From Chitinophaga vietnamensis (lineage in GTDB: Bacteria; Bacteroidota; Bacteroidia; Chitinophagales; Chitinophagaceae), in NCBI RefSeq assembly GCF_902167635.1, contig NZ_CABHMS010000006.1, positions 1 to 64,000 on the forward strand: a stretch of 64,000 nucleotides of DNA. The letters are read 5' to 3'. The notes below the pieces were generated by a model. That model was not told the origin of the DNA. It made no database searches and saw only the letters and a program-made list of their open reading frames with translations. Shown one piece after another: positions 23,779 to 32,761 of the stretch. Each line of letters starts with the position of its first letter. The first letter of the stretch is position 1. Position numbers and translations under genes: made by a program.

Positions 23779-26172
23779 CTATTTTACGTACTTGTTAAGC
23801 CATTCATCCATTTCCCACAGCATGTGGAGGATGCTTTCTCTGGCAGCATAGCCGTGGCTTTCCTGCGGCAGGAATACCAGGCGGGCGGTGCCGCCATTGC
23901 CTTTGATAGCATTGTACAGTCTTTCGCTTTGAATGGGGAAAGTGCCGGAATTATTATCAGCTTCGCCGTGGATCATGAGCAGCGGCGTTTTCATCTTATC
24001 GGCATAAGAGAAGGGCGACATTTTGTAGTACACATCCGGCGCCTGCCAATAGGTGCGTTGTTCATTCTGGAAGCCGAAAGGCGTGAGCGTGCGGTTATAA
24101 GCGCCGCTGCGCGCGATGCCGGCCTTGAATAAATTCGTATGTGCGAGCAGGTTAGCCGTCATGAAAGCGCCGTAAGAGTGGCCCCCCACAGCGATGCGGT
24201 TCCTGTCGCCCACGCCCATCTCGTCGATCTTGTTCACTGCCGCTTCTGCGTTCATCACCAGCTGATCGATAAAAGTGTCGTTGGGTTCTTTGTCGCCCTC
24301 GCCTACGATCGGCATTTCGGTAGCGTCCATCACGGCAAATCCGCGGGTAACCCAGAAGATGGCCGAGCCGTAAGACACCCTGGTGAAGCGATATTCAGAG
24401 CCGCGCACCTGTGCGGCATCGCTGGCAGATTTATACTCACGGGGATAAGCCCACATCAGCACGGGCAAACGGCCGTCTTTTTTAGGGTCATAGCCTTTAG
24501 GCAGGTACAGCATAGCGGTGAGGTCCACGCCGTCTTTACGTTTGTATTTGAGCAGCTGTTTTTGAACGCCCTGCAATTGTGGCTGTGGGTGCGGGAAAGC
24601 GGTCAGTGCTACTGTTTCTTTTTTCTTCAGCGTTTGCAGGTAATAGTTCGCCGGCATGGTAACGGATTCTTTTGAGATCACCAGCGTCATTTTTGCCGGA
24701 TCGATCACTTTGGTCACCTGTTCGTAGTAAGGAGCCTGTGAGCGCCACAGGATGGTTTGCTTTTTATCTTTCAAACTGAACTTCGACAGGAAAGGGCGGT
24801 CGCCTTCGGGAGAGGCGCCCGGAGCGGTCATCAGCAGCTCATCTGCGGGTGATATGTACAATACGGATTTGCCGTACTGATTTTTCACCAGCAGCGGATC
24901 GCCGGGATCGTTGTAGCGGTCGTTCAGCGAGCGGTCGATCACTGTTACGGGTTCCTGCTCCGGATGTGATGGATCGATACGGGTCACTTTCACTTTCTGC
25001 TGGGTGTTATTAAGGGCTGTAACCAGCGCCAGCTGTGCATTTCCCCAGGCGATGCCGCCAAAGCGGTCTGTTGTTTTGGTGAGCGCTACGGGCTGTGCAT
25101 CGAATGGAGCGGCCAGCATGTCCACTTCATCGCGGAAAGGCACATTCTTTTTAGGATCACCGCCATCGAGGGCCTGCACCCAGGTAATGGTAGCCGGCGC
25201 ATCGCTGCGCCAGGCGTGGTGACGGGGATAATTACTGGTGGCATCGAAGCCTTTGGGCCGCACTTCATCCAGCGGTTTGCTGGCTAAGGTTTTCACTTTC
25301 TCGCCATTCATCTTCCATATCTCCACTTCTGTCGGGAAACGGTCGGCGCCAACGAGATAAGAGAAAGGACGGTGCAGGGTTTCTATCAGCAGATATTGAT
25401 TATCGGGAGATGGCTCGATACCCGCGTAGATGCCGGGTTTGCCAATCACCTGTTCGCCCTTGCTGCTGATGATCACAGGTTCTGACTGGAAATAATATTC
25501 GAACAGTTTTTCATCATAGGGGTTTTTGAGCATATCCTGGAAAGTGGCGGCAGGAGCGGCTTTCCCGCTGGTTTGTTGAACCGTAGGGCCTTCTGCCGCA
25601 ACGGGTTTCAGCGGGGCGGGGCCGATGTTAGCCGGTACAGACAATACCAGGATACGGTCTTCATCTAACCAGGTGAATGCATGGCCGCCGGTGTTATTCA
25701 AACGGCGTTGGCTGAATTGTTTGGCGGCGCCGGTAGCCACGTCTGCTGTCCACAGGGTGATGCTGTTGTTGTCGGTAACGGTGAAGGCTATACGCTTTTG
25801 TCCGGGCGACCAGGACACTTTGCTGATGCGGGCATCGGCCGGCAAGCCTGTTACCGGGTATTGTTTATTGCCATTCACCATTTTGATGGTGATAGACGTT
25901 ACATACGCTGCCCTGCTGGGGCCAAAGTTGGATGGATTGATACGATCGCCTGCCAAACGGTATTCCGGCTGCGACAATTCTTCGATGGTAGGAAAGCCGG
26001 AGCGTTCCATGATCAGCATTACATCTCCTTTCGGATTAAAATCAACTTGTTGCGGAGGCGCAGCCATGGCCAGTTCCATGATAGACTGCGGAGGCGTCTG
26101 ATACTTCAGCGCGTCTTGTGCATAAGCCCTTACTGTAAGTAACAGGGATAACGACAGTACTAGTTTTCTCAT
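23779..26172 (-). CDS. S9 family peptidase, glutamyl endopeptidase (S9D) type
   Basis: A 797-residue secreted serine peptidase with signal peptide (MRKLVLSLSLLLTVRAYA). A beta-propeller-type N-terminal domain carries ERSGFPTIEELSQPEYRLAG, a pattern shared with plant chloroplast glutamyl endopeptidase (MEROPS S9D). The C-terminal catalytic domain has Ser666 in GGHSYGAF, an Asp in IHGEADNNSGTF and a His in LPQESHGYAARES. It should cleave peptides in the periplasm or outside the cell, probably after Glu if the subfamily holds. It has its own terminator. Confidence 0.87.
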   Translation of the reverse strand: MRKLVLSLSLLLTVRAYAQDALKYQTPPQSIMELAMAAPPQQVDFNPKGDVMLIMERSGFPTIEELSQPEYRLAGDRINPSNFGPSRAAYVTSITIKMVNGNKQYPVTGLPADARISKVSWSPGQKRIAFTVTDNNSITLWTADVATGAAKQFSQRRLNNTGGHAFTWLDEDRILVLSVPANIGPAPLKPVAAEGPTVQQTSGKAAPAATFQDMLKNPYDEKLFEYYFQSEPVIISSKGEQVIGKPGIYAGIEPSPDNQYLLIETLHRPFSYLVGADRFPTEVEIWKMNGEKVKTLASKPLDEVRPKGFDATSNYPRHHAWRSDAPATITWVQALDGGDPKKNVPFRDEVDMLAAPFDAQPVALTKTTDRFGGIAWGNAQLALVTALNNTQQKVKVTRIDPSHPEQEPVTVIDRSLNDRYNDPGDPLLVKNQYGKSVLYISPADELLMTAPGASPEGDRPFLSKFSLKDKKQTILWRSQAPYYEQVTKVIDPAKMTLVISKESVTMPANYYLQTLKKKETVALTAFPHPQPQLQGVQKQLLKYKRKDGVDLTAMLYLPKGYDPKKDGRLPVLMWAYPREYKSASDAAQVRGSEYRFTRVSYGSAIFWVTRGFAVMDATEMPIVGEGDKEPNDTFIDQLVMNAEAAVNKIDEMGVGDRNRIAVGGHSYGAFMTANLLAHTNLFKAGIARSGAYNRTLTPFGFQNEQRTYWQAPDVYYKMSPFSYADKMKTPLLMIHGEADNNSGTFPIQSERLYNAIKGNGGTARLVFLPQESHGYAARESILHMLWEMDEWLNKYVK

Positions 26173-26297
26173 ATAGCGGTTGAATTAAGGTCGGAACCAA
26201 TCCCGCCAAAATAGGGATATTGGCGGGGAAAGCAAAGGAGAAAGTGATGAAGGGCGAAGGAAGAAAAATTCACTTGCATTTCTCATCCAAAGATTTT

Positions 26298-26305
26298 TAT
26301 CTTTG
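26298..26305 (+). promoter_or_regulatory. -7 box of the FadR-type regulator
   Basis: TATCTTTG fits TAnnTTTG; a candidate operator (26310-26326) overlaps the expected transcription start. Confidence 0.6.
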
Positions 26306-26309
26306 CAGT

Positions 26310-26326
26310 CATCTGATGATATGATG
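26310..26326 (+). promoter_or_regulatory. Candidate FadR/GntR operator 1
   Basis: CATCTGATGATATGATG matches 14 of 17 bases of the element at 27012-27028 and covers the regulator's start codon region, fitting autorepression. Confidence 0.55.
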
Positions 26327-26995
26327 TATTCGAATACTTCTCCTTTAAAACGTTCCAGCCTGGCTGAGGAGGTATCCCGCCGGTTGCAGGACCAGATCGT
26401 TTCCGGCAAATATGCCGTGGGGCAGCAGTTGCCTACAGAGCCTGAGCTGATGTTGCAGTTTGGCGTAGGCCGTTCCAGTGTGCGGGAAGCCGTGAAGATA
26501 CTGGCCCACAAAGGATTTGTACGGGTGCAGCAGGGAGTAGGCACTTTCGTCGCATCGCAAACAGGCCCCGGCGAGCCGCTGTCGCAACGCCTGCAGCGTG
26601 CCGACTTTGAAGACCTGAACGAAGTGCGTTTCCTCTTTGAAGTGAAGATTGCCGAGAAAGCCGCCATGCACCGTAATAATAAAGATATTGAGAAGATGAA
26701 AGGCTTTTTGAAAAAACGCTATGAATACGCTGTCGCTAATCAGCTGGAGGCCTGTATTCAGGCGGATATCAACTTTCATAATTCTATCGCGGAAGCGGGT
26801 AAGAACGAGATCATGATAGATCTTTACCATACTGTATCATCACATCTGAAACAGTCGTTTGTGCTGCGCTATGGTAATACCGATTCTTTCACCGCTACCC
26901 AGCACCTCCATGATGCGCTGCTGCAAAGCATTATAGACAAGGATCCTAAAAAAGCGCTGTACTGGGCGCAAAAGATCGCCACACACAATAAGTAA
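26321..26995 (+). CDS. FadR-subfamily GntR transcriptional regulator
   Basis: The ATG at 26321 is chosen because the promoter box ends at 26305. The 224-residue protein has a GntR winged helix (SLAEEVSRRLQDQIVSGKYAVGQQLPTE, FGVGRSSVREAVKILAHKGFVRVQQGVGTFV) and a C-terminal FCD effector domain (EVRFLFEVKIAEKAAMHR, DINFHNSIAEAGKNEIM). The FCD family senses organic or sugar acids. It probably represses itself and the MFS gene 46 bp downstream through the paired operators. Effector unknown. Confidence 0.88.
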   Translation: MMYSNTSPLKRSSLAEEVSRRLQDQIVSGKYAVGQQLPTEPELMLQFGVGRSSVREAVKILAHKGFVRVQQGVGTFVASQTGPGEPLSQRLQRADFEDLNEVRFLFEVKIAEKAAMHRNNKDIEKMKGFLKKRYEYAVANQLEACIQADINFHNSIAEAGKNEIMIDLYHTVSSHLKQSFVLRYGNTDSFTATQHLHDALLQSIIDKDPKKALYWAQKIATHNK

Positions 26996-27011
26996 AAAAT
27001 TTATCCTTAAA

Positions 27012-27028
27012 CATCAGATGATCTGATC
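27012..27028 (+). promoter_or_regulatory. Candidate FadR/GntR operator 2
   Basis: Contains the perfect 15-bp palindrome ATCAGAT-G-ATCTGAT (27013-27027), located between the regulator's stop and the MFS start codon. Confidence 0.65.
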
Positions 27029-27041
27029 ACAATTGAAAACC

Positions 27042-28265
27042 ATGGAAACAACATTACAAGAACAGTCCGCGCAAACTACGAATCAGGCCGCACAACAAAC
27101 GGTGCTCTCTATATTGCTGGCATTGAGTTTCACCCATCTGCTCAACGACACCCTGCAATCGTTGATACCTGCTATTTATCCACTGGTAAAGGATTCGCTG
27201 AAATTGAACTTTTCGCAGGTAGGCCTTATCACCTTTACCTTTCAGCTGTCGGCATCGATATTACAGCCACTGGTGGGCCTTTTCACAGATAAAAGGCCGC
27301 AACCCTATTCACTTGCTATCGGTATGATGTTCACCCTGATAGGGTTGGTATGTTTATCACGCGCGGGCAGTTTCGAGATGGTGCTGGTATCCGTAGGCCT
27401 TGTGGGCGTTGGCTCGGCGGTATTTCATCCGGAGGCATCCAGGCTGGCGCATATGGCATCCGGCGGCAAGCATGGCATGGCGCAATCGCTTTTCCAGGTG
27501 GGCGGCAATGCGGGCAGCTCGCTGGGACCTTTGCTGGCAGCGGCCATTGTAGTGCCTTTCGGGCAACGCAATATCATCTGGTTCTCTCTTGCCGCATTGC
27601 TGGCCATTTTCGTGATGCTTAACATCAGCAAATGGTACAAGGCCAATACGCATCGCATCAAACCAAAAAAAGCGGCGCAATTGCAGCAGCATCAGCGGCT
27701 GTCTACCGGCAAGGTGATCTTCTCTCTGGCTATATTGCTCGTGCTCATCTTCTCCAAATACTTTTATATGGCGAGCATGACCAGCTATTATACTTTTTAC
27801 CTGATGAGTAAATTCCATCTTTCTGTACAAACAGCACAGGTGTATTTGTTTGTGTTCCTCTTCTCCGTAGCAGCGGGCACTTTCATTGGCGGGCCGGTAG
27901 GCGACCGTATCGGCAGGAAATATGTGATCTGGATATCCATACTGGGCGTGGCGCCGTTCTCACTGCTGCTGCCGCATGTGAACCTCGCGCTCACCGCGGT
28001 GCTCAGCGTGTTCATCGGGGTGATATTATCTTCCGCCTTCTCCGCTATTCTCGTATATGCGCAGGAGTTAGTACCGGGGAAAGTAGGCATGATAGCGGGC
28101 TTGTTCTTCGGCCTGGCCTTTGGTATGGCCGGTGTGGGCTCTGCCCTGCTGGGTAAACTGGCCGATGCTACCAGCATCAACTATGTATACCAGGTATGCG
28201 CGTACCTGCCGCTGATAGGCTTACTGACAGGTCTTCTTCCTAACCTCGAAAAGCGTAAATCCTAG
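27042..28265 (+). CDS. MFS transporter, fosmidomycin-resistance (Fsr) type
   Basis: The ATG at 27042 (METTLQEQSA) is preferred over TTG 27033. The 407-residue protein has about 12 transmembrane helices and matches the Fsr group of the major facilitator superfamily: LSFTHLLNDTLQSLIPAIYPLVKDSLKL, VFHPEASRLAH, SLFQVGGNAGSSLGPL. Fsr exports fosmidomycin in E. coli; the native substrate here is unknown. It lies directly downstream of a FadR-type regulator and a palindromic operator, so it is likely induced by that regulator's ligand. Confidence 0.85.
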   Translation: METTLQEQSAQTTNQAAQQTVLSILLALSFTHLLNDTLQSLIPAIYPLVKDSLKLNFSQVGLITFTFQLSASILQPLVGLFTDKRPQPYSLAIGMMFTLIGLVCLSRAGSFEMVLVSVGLVGVGSAVFHPEASRLAHMASGGKHGMAQSLFQVGGNAGSSLGPLLAAAIVVPFGQRNIIWFSLAALLAIFVMLNISKWYKANTHRIKPKKAAQLQQHQRLSTGKVIFSLAILLVLIFSKYFYMASMTSYYTFYLMSKFHLSVQTAQVYLFVFLFSVAAGTFIGGPVGDRIGRKYVIWISILGVAPFSLLLPHVNLALTAVLSVFIGVILSSAFSAILVYAQELVPGKVGMIAGLFFGLAFGMAGVGSALLGKLADATSINYVYQVCAYLPLIGLLTGLLPNLEKRKS

Positions 28266-28297
28266 TTTTCGCTACTTTCGCTGAAATTTTTAATGAT

Positions 28298-29191
28298 ATG
28301 TGGAAAGGCATTGTGCTTGTGTTGCTGGGAGCCTGTAGCTTCGGGATATTATCTACGATCGTGAAGCTGGGCTACCAGCAAGGATTTACGCTGGGAGAGC
28401 TATGCAGCGTGCAGGCTGGCTTCGGGATGCTGGCGCTGTGGATCATCCATTGGCTCTCGCGCCGCCCAACCATGGGCCTTCGCGATAAAGATGCGCGTAC
28501 CTGTTTTATTCTCGGCAGCTCCACCGGTTTGGTGAGCATCACCTATTATCAAAGCGTGCAATATATTCCTGCCAGTCTGGGTATCATCTTGCTGATGCAG
28601 TTTACCTGGATGAGCATGCTGGCCGAATGGCTGATCTATAAAAAACGTCCCAATGCGATACAGTGGATCGCTGTAATATGCATACTGGGCGGCACTTTGC
28701 TGGCAGGCGGCATTTTGAATAGCGGTCCGGCGCAGGTAGATATCCGGGGCATTGGTTTCGGCTTGCTGGCCGCTTTGTTCTATACGGTATTCATTGTGGT
28801 GAGTGGCCGTGTGGGGCAATCTTTAACGCCAGTGTTGAAAAGTGCGTGGATCGTTACCGGCGCTTTTGTGATCATTACGATACTATTTCCGCCGCTATAC
28901 CTGGTGAATGGCCGTTTCCTCGGCAGTGAGCTTTGGCTGTGGGGCTTGCCCCTGGCGGCTTTCGGCACGGTATTACCGCCCTTTCTCTTTTCCAAGGGCA
29001 TGCCGCAAACCGGTGTGGCGCTGGGCGCCATCCTGAGCGCCGCCGAGCTGCCCGTGGCTACCACTGCCGCCACTGTGATGCTGCATGAACGCGTAACGAT
29101 GCTACAGGTGGCAGGCGTGATCATCATACTCAGCGCCATCGCATTGGCGAACCTGAAGCGAAGGAGGCCGGCCGTACAGCCCGTGGCATAA
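28298..29191 (+). CDS. EamA (DMT) family transporter
   Basis: A 297-residue protein with ten hydrophobic segments and two EamA repeats (starting GIVLVLLGACSFGILSTIVKLGY and GIGFGLLAALFYTVFIVVSG), as in drug/metabolite transporters of the 10TMS group. It starts 33 bp after the MFS gene; a weak -7-like TACTTTCG lies in the gap, so it may be in the operon or have its own promoter. Substrate unknown. Confidence 0.85.
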   Translation: MWKGIVLVLLGACSFGILSTIVKLGYQQGFTLGELCSVQAGFGMLALWIIHWLSRRPTMGLRDKDARTCFILGSSTGLVSITYYQSVQYIPASLGIILLMQFTWMSMLAEWLIYKKRPNAIQWIAVICILGGTLLAGGILNSGPAQVDIRGIGFGLLAALFYTVFIVVSGRVGQSLTPVLKSAWIVTGAFVIITILFPPLYLVNGRFLGSELWLWGLPLAAFGTVLPPFLFSKGMPQTGVALGAILSAAELPVATTAATVMLHERVTMLQVAGVIIILSAIALANLKRRRPAVQPVA

Positions 29192-29234
29192 ACAGAAAGA
29201 TTCATACCGCCCCTTGGCAGACTGCTTTTTTATT

Positions 29235-29242
29235 TATCTTTG
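29235..29242 (+). promoter_or_regulatory. Promoter of the TPR membrane protein gene
   Basis: -7 box TATCTTTG with a TTG at 29214-29216 as -33 element, 18-bp spacing. Confidence 0.65.
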
Positions 29243-29268
29243 CCCCCGCTATTAGAAGCAAATGTTCC

Positions 29269-29919
29269 ATGAAAGCATTTAACTTTTTTATTCTATATCG
29301 TTTCCCAATAGGCATCGTGTTGTTGTTGGGCGGTATTGCCCTCGGATTTACGGTTGGCTGGTGGGAAGCTACCATCGTGCTGGTACTGGCACTGATATGC
29401 CTCGTTACGCATGTGCTCTTCGGCCCTATGCGGCTGGTACAGGAAGCAGTGGAAGCTGGCGACCTTGAGCGCGCCACCGCCCTGATGAACCAGGTGAAAT
29501 TCCCCAAGCTGCTGTATAAACCTATCCGCTCCGTATACTATTTTATGCAGAGCAATATGGCGATGTATAGCAATGACCTTGATAAAGCAGAAGCCACGAT
29601 CCGCCAGAGTATTCAGTCTGGCAGCCCGATGAAAGAATATGAAGGCATGCAGTACTTCCAGCTGGGTACCATTGCTTATCAGAAGAATGATCTGAAGACC
29701 GCAGACCAGAACCTGAAAAAGGCAGTACGCATGGGCCTCCCTGATAAAGAGAATACCGCCGCCGCCTTGCTCACACTGGCTTCTATCGCCATGACGCGCC
29801 GCGACTTCAAAACCGCTAAAGATTATTTTCGCCGTGCCAAGGCGCAGAAGCCTACCACCGCACAGATCGTGAACCAGATCAAGGAAATGGACAAGTACAT
29901 TTCCAGGATGCCGGGATAA
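29269..29919 (+). CDS. Membrane-anchored TPR protein
   Basis: A 216-residue protein with two N-terminal transmembrane helices (about residues 8-27 and 32-50) and a cytoplasmic TPR-like region (LERATALMNQVKFPKLLYKP, YFQLGTIAYQKNDLKTADQNLKKAVRMG, AMTRRDFKTAKDYFRRAKAQKPT). It may act as a scaffold. It has a clear promoter and a strong terminator, so it forms an isolated transcription unit. Confidence 0.72.
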   Translation: MKAFNFFILYRFPIGIVLLLGGIALGFTVGWWEATIVLVLALICLVTHVLFGPMRLVQEAVEAGDLERATALMNQVKFPKLLYKPIRSVYYFMQSNMAMYSNDLDKAEATIRQSIQSGSPMKEYEGMQYFQLGTIAYQKNDLKTADQNLKKAVRMGLPDKENTAAALLTLASIAMTRRDFKTAKDYFRRAKAQKPTTAQIVNQIKEMDKYISRMPG

Positions 29920-29954
29920 GAAATTAAAAATGATTGCTTGAAGCGAAGGATCAG

Positions 29955-29990
29955 CCCTTCAGGCGCTTTGAGCGCTTGAAGGGTTTTTTA
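29955..29990 (+). terminator. Terminator after the TPR gene
   Basis: A 13-bp stem (CCCTTCAGGCGCT and partner, one G-U), 3-nt loop, TTTTTT. It lies in the short leader region before the BtuB-like gene, but no riboswitch fold was seen with it. Confidence 0.88.
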
Positions 29991-30006
29991 ATTATAAATT
30001 CATCAG

Positions 30007-31950
30007 ATGTATAAGAGATCTACTATTGCACTATTATTGGCTTGCTCCTTCTTTTCAGCCAGGGCACAGGATTCCAGCCGTATCAGCCAACTCAATGAAA
30101 TTACGGTAACAGCCACCAAAGGGCCACAGAAAGCCAGCGAAACCGGCAAAGTGGTGACCATCCTCACCAGGGAATACCTGCAAAAGAACAGCGGCAAAAC
30201 CATTGCCTCTATCCTCAACGAACAGGCCGGCCTTATCGTGAATGGCTCCGAAAATGTACGGGGCACCATCCCTGATGTGTATATGCGCGGCTCCCTCAGC
30301 GGCAATACCCTCATCCTCGTAGATGGCCTGCCCGTAAGCGACGCATCGCAGATCGCCAGCACTTTCGATCTTAATTTTATTTCCCCGGAGATGGTAGAGA
30401 GAATTGAAGTGTTGCGCGGCGCACAATCGACCTTATACGGCACCAACGCCGTGACCGGCGTAATCAATATCATCACCCGCAAGAGCGGCGACAAAAAATT
30501 CGGTGCAGGCGCCAGTCTGGGCTATGGCAGCTATAACGACCGCCAGGCCGCCGTGAACATACATGGTAACATCTCCCGCTTCTCTTACCTGCTGGGTTAT
30601 AAGTATGAAAAAACCGACGGCTTCTCAGATGCCTACGATTCTACCCACACCGCCAATTTCGATAAAGACGGTTTCCGCCAGCATAGCGTATTCGCCAAAC
30701 TGGGCCTCACCGCAGGCTCCCGCTGGAACTTCCAGTACCTTTTCAACTTCAGCGATTATCACCACGCACTCGATGAAGGCGCCTTCATCGATGATAAAGA
30801 CTATAACGGTAAATTCAAATATCTCCTCAATGGCTTCAGCAGCGAATATCGCTTCAAAAATGGCAGCTGGCATGTATTGTACAGCTATCAACAAAATAAC
30901 CGCGACATCCTGAACGATTCCGGCTACGTGGCGCCTAATGGCTTCGCGAAATATGATAAAACCACCTTCGCCTCCAACACGCACCAGGCCGAAACCTACG
31001 TGAACTGGAACGTAGCGAGACAAGTGCGACTGATTGGCGGTGGCGTATTTACAGCTTCCGGTATCGATCAGCATGACTGGTACCTTGGTAATTATCCCGG
31101 CGCCACACCTTTTATCACCGATCTTACCAAAGACAGTTCCCATACCCGCCAGATCAGCGGCTATGCCTCCGTGCTACTGCATGATATGGGTGGCTTCAAC
31201 CTGGATGCCGGCGGCCGTTACAATCATCATAACATCTACGGTAATAATTTTACCTTCTCTGTTAATCCATCTTACCTGATCAACGATCACCATAAAGTAT
31301 TCGTGAACGTGGCGAGTGCCTATAAAGTGCCCAGTTTATACCAATTGTATGCGCCAGGTTATGGTAACAAGCTCCTGAAGCCTGAATCCACCATCAGCTA
31401 CGAAGCAGGCTACCAGGCCTTTTTGAAGCAGTTGAACTTCCGTGTAACCGGTTTTGCGCGGAATACCAAAGACCTGATCATTTTCTATTCCGATCCGGTC
31501 ACCTATGCCAGTCAGTACCGCAATGCCGACAAACAAAAGGCATATGGTGCAGAAGTAGAAGCCAACTGGCAGATCATCAAGGGCCTCGACCTCAACGTGA
31601 ATTATACTTATGTAGACGGCCGTGTTACCAAAGACCTGGGCAACAACAAGGATACCTCCTATTATAACCTGTACCGGGTGCCGCGGCATGCGGTAAACGC
31701 CACGCTGGGCTACCAGGTGACCAAGGCATTTTATGCCAGCGCATCGTACCGCTACATCGGCCAGCGCTACCAGGGCAATACGCCCATGGGGGATTATTAC
31801 ACTTTAGACCTCTATGGTGAGTATAAATTTGCTAACTTGCTTAAAATTTTTGCCGGGTTCAGGAACATCACAGATTATCAATATTTTGATCTGTTAGGTT
31901 ACAATTCGCGAAGATTTAATTTCAATACAGGGATTATCTTTAATTTGTAA
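30007..31950 (+). CDS. btuB: TonB-dependent receptor, BtuB-like (corrinoid uptake)
   Basis: A 647-residue outer-membrane receptor. A signal peptide (cleavage near ARA-QDSS) is followed by a TonB-box-like LNEITVTATK, a plug domain (VYMRGSLSGNTLILVDGLPVSD, VERIEVLRGAQSTLYGTNAVTGVINIITRK) and a 22-strand-type barrel ending in a C-terminal aromatic-rich strand (FNFNTGIIFNL). Length is close to BtuB. Corrinoid specificity is inferred from the downstream genes (BtuG-like lipoprotein, cobU, cobT, cobS, cobC). Confidence 0.85.
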   Translation: MYKRSTIALLLACSFFSARAQDSSRISQLNEITVTATKGPQKASETGKVVTILTREYLQKNSGKTIASILNEQAGLIVNGSENVRGTIPDVYMRGSLSGNTLILVDGLPVSDASQIASTFDLNFISPEMVERIEVLRGAQSTLYGTNAVTGVINIITRKSGDKKFGAGASLGYGSYNDRQAAVNIHGNISRFSYLLGYKYEKTDGFSDAYDSTHTANFDKDGFRQHSVFAKLGLTAGSRWNFQYLFNFSDYHHALDEGAFIDDKDYNGKFKYLLNGFSSEYRFKNGSWHVLYSYQQNNRDILNDSGYVAPNGFAKYDKTTFASNTHQAETYVNWNVARQVRLIGGGVFTASGIDQHDWYLGNYPGATPFITDLTKDSSHTRQISGYASVLLHDMGGFNLDAGGRYNHHNIYGNNFTFSVNPSYLINDHHKVFVNVASAYKVPSLYQLYAPGYGNKLLKPESTISYEAGYQAFLKQLNFRVTGFARNTKDLIIFYSDPVTYASQYRNADKQKAYGAEVEANWQIIKGLDLNVNYTYVDGRVTKDLGNNKDTSYYNLYRVPRHAVNATLGYQVTKAFYASASYRYIGQRYQGNTPMGDYYTLDLYGEYKFANLLKIFAGFRNITDYQYFDLLGYNSRRFNFNTGIIFNL

Positions 31951-31967
31951 ACATATAAAACCAACAT

Positions 31968-32561
31968 ATGTCTTTAAAAAATCTTAATCCGCGATTTGGC
32001 ATTCTGCTGCTGTTTATCCTGGCGGCAGGCGTGATCCGTGTAGTATTGGGAGCAGACAAGGATATGTCGCCCATCGCTATGTTCACACCGGTAGGCGCCA
32101 TGGCATTGTTCGGCGGCGCTTCTTTCTCAGAGAAATGGAAATCCTATGCATTTCCACTGCTGGCGCTGTTTTTCAGTGACCTCGTGCTGATGCAGGTATT
32201 TCATCGTGAATATGCCGACGGCCTCCTGTACAAAGGCTGGATGTGGAATTACCTCAGCTTTGTGGCCATCGTGCTGATTGGTCAGGTAATGATCAAGAAA
32301 ATCGCTGTTGGTAATATCGTACTGGCATCTGTAGCGGCCGCAGTAACACACTGGCTCATTTCCGATTTCGGTGTGTGGATCTCCGGCTCTACCAATCTGC
32401 TGACCGGCCAGCCCTTCACCAAAGACCTCGCAGGCCTTAGCAGCTGCTATGTGCAAGCCATCCCTTACATGAAATACACGCTGATCGGTAACCTGATCTA
32501 CTGCACGATCTTCTTCGGCAGTTTCGCACTGATACAACGCAGGCTCCGCCTGGCACTCTGA
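31968..32561 (+). CDS. DUF6580 membrane protein, putative ECF S-component-like
   Basis: A 197-residue integral membrane protein with about five to six helices, starting NPRFGILLLFILAAGVIRVVLG and with TPVGAMALFGGASF in the first half. It matches DUF6580, a Bacteroidota family likened to substrate-binding S components of ECF transporters. It begins 17 bp after btuB. The position suggests a role in moving corrinoids or precursors across the inner membrane; that is inference. Confidence 0.75.
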   Translation: MSLKNLNPRFGILLLFILAAGVIRVVLGADKDMSPIAMFTPVGAMALFGGASFSEKWKSYAFPLLALFFSDLVLMQVFHREYADGLLYKGWMWNYLSFVAIVLIGQVMIKKIAVGNIVLASVAAAVTHWLISDFGVWISGSTNLLTGQPFTKDLAGLSSCYVQAIPYMKYTLIGNLIYCTIFFGSFALIQRRLRLAL

Positions 32562-32581
32562 TAAATGAGTATAAATTTTTT

Positions 32582-32634
32582 AGAGATCCGGAGAGTAGAT
32601 GGAAGAAGCAAAATCTCCTACGCTCCGGGTCTCT
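32582..32634 (+). terminator. Stem-loop after the DUF6580 gene
   Basis: About 16 paired bases with one mismatch and a ~19-nt loop. No T tract follows, so it may be an mRNA-stabilising or processing hairpin rather than a full terminator. Confidence 0.45.
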
Positions 32635-32640
32635 AATCAT

Positions 32641-32701
32641 TTCAGGGATGCGCTATAGCGCTCCTCTCCCATACCTACATTTCTGTCGCCGGCCCTGAAA
32701 A
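32641..32701 (+). other. Possible structured leader of the BtuG-like gene
   Basis: TTTCAGGG (32641-32648) pairs with CCCTGAAA (32694-32701), enclosing the palindrome GCGCTATAGCGC (32651-32662). I could not find the B12-box sequence of cobalamin riboswitches in it. Confidence 0.3.
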
Positions 32702-32761
32702 AGTGTATCTAACGTGGATGCATCTACGAAAAAGAATGTTCTGACAACAAATAAACTCAAC

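Noticed and set aside
24139-24675. 178-codon open frame opposite the S9 peptidase catalytic domain
   Set aside because: It overlaps the conserved GGHSYGAF region on the other strand and has no coding support.
29920-30006. Cobalamin riboswitch before btuB
   Set aside because: Only 87 bp are available, mostly filled by the terminator of the preceding gene; no B12-box sequence is present.
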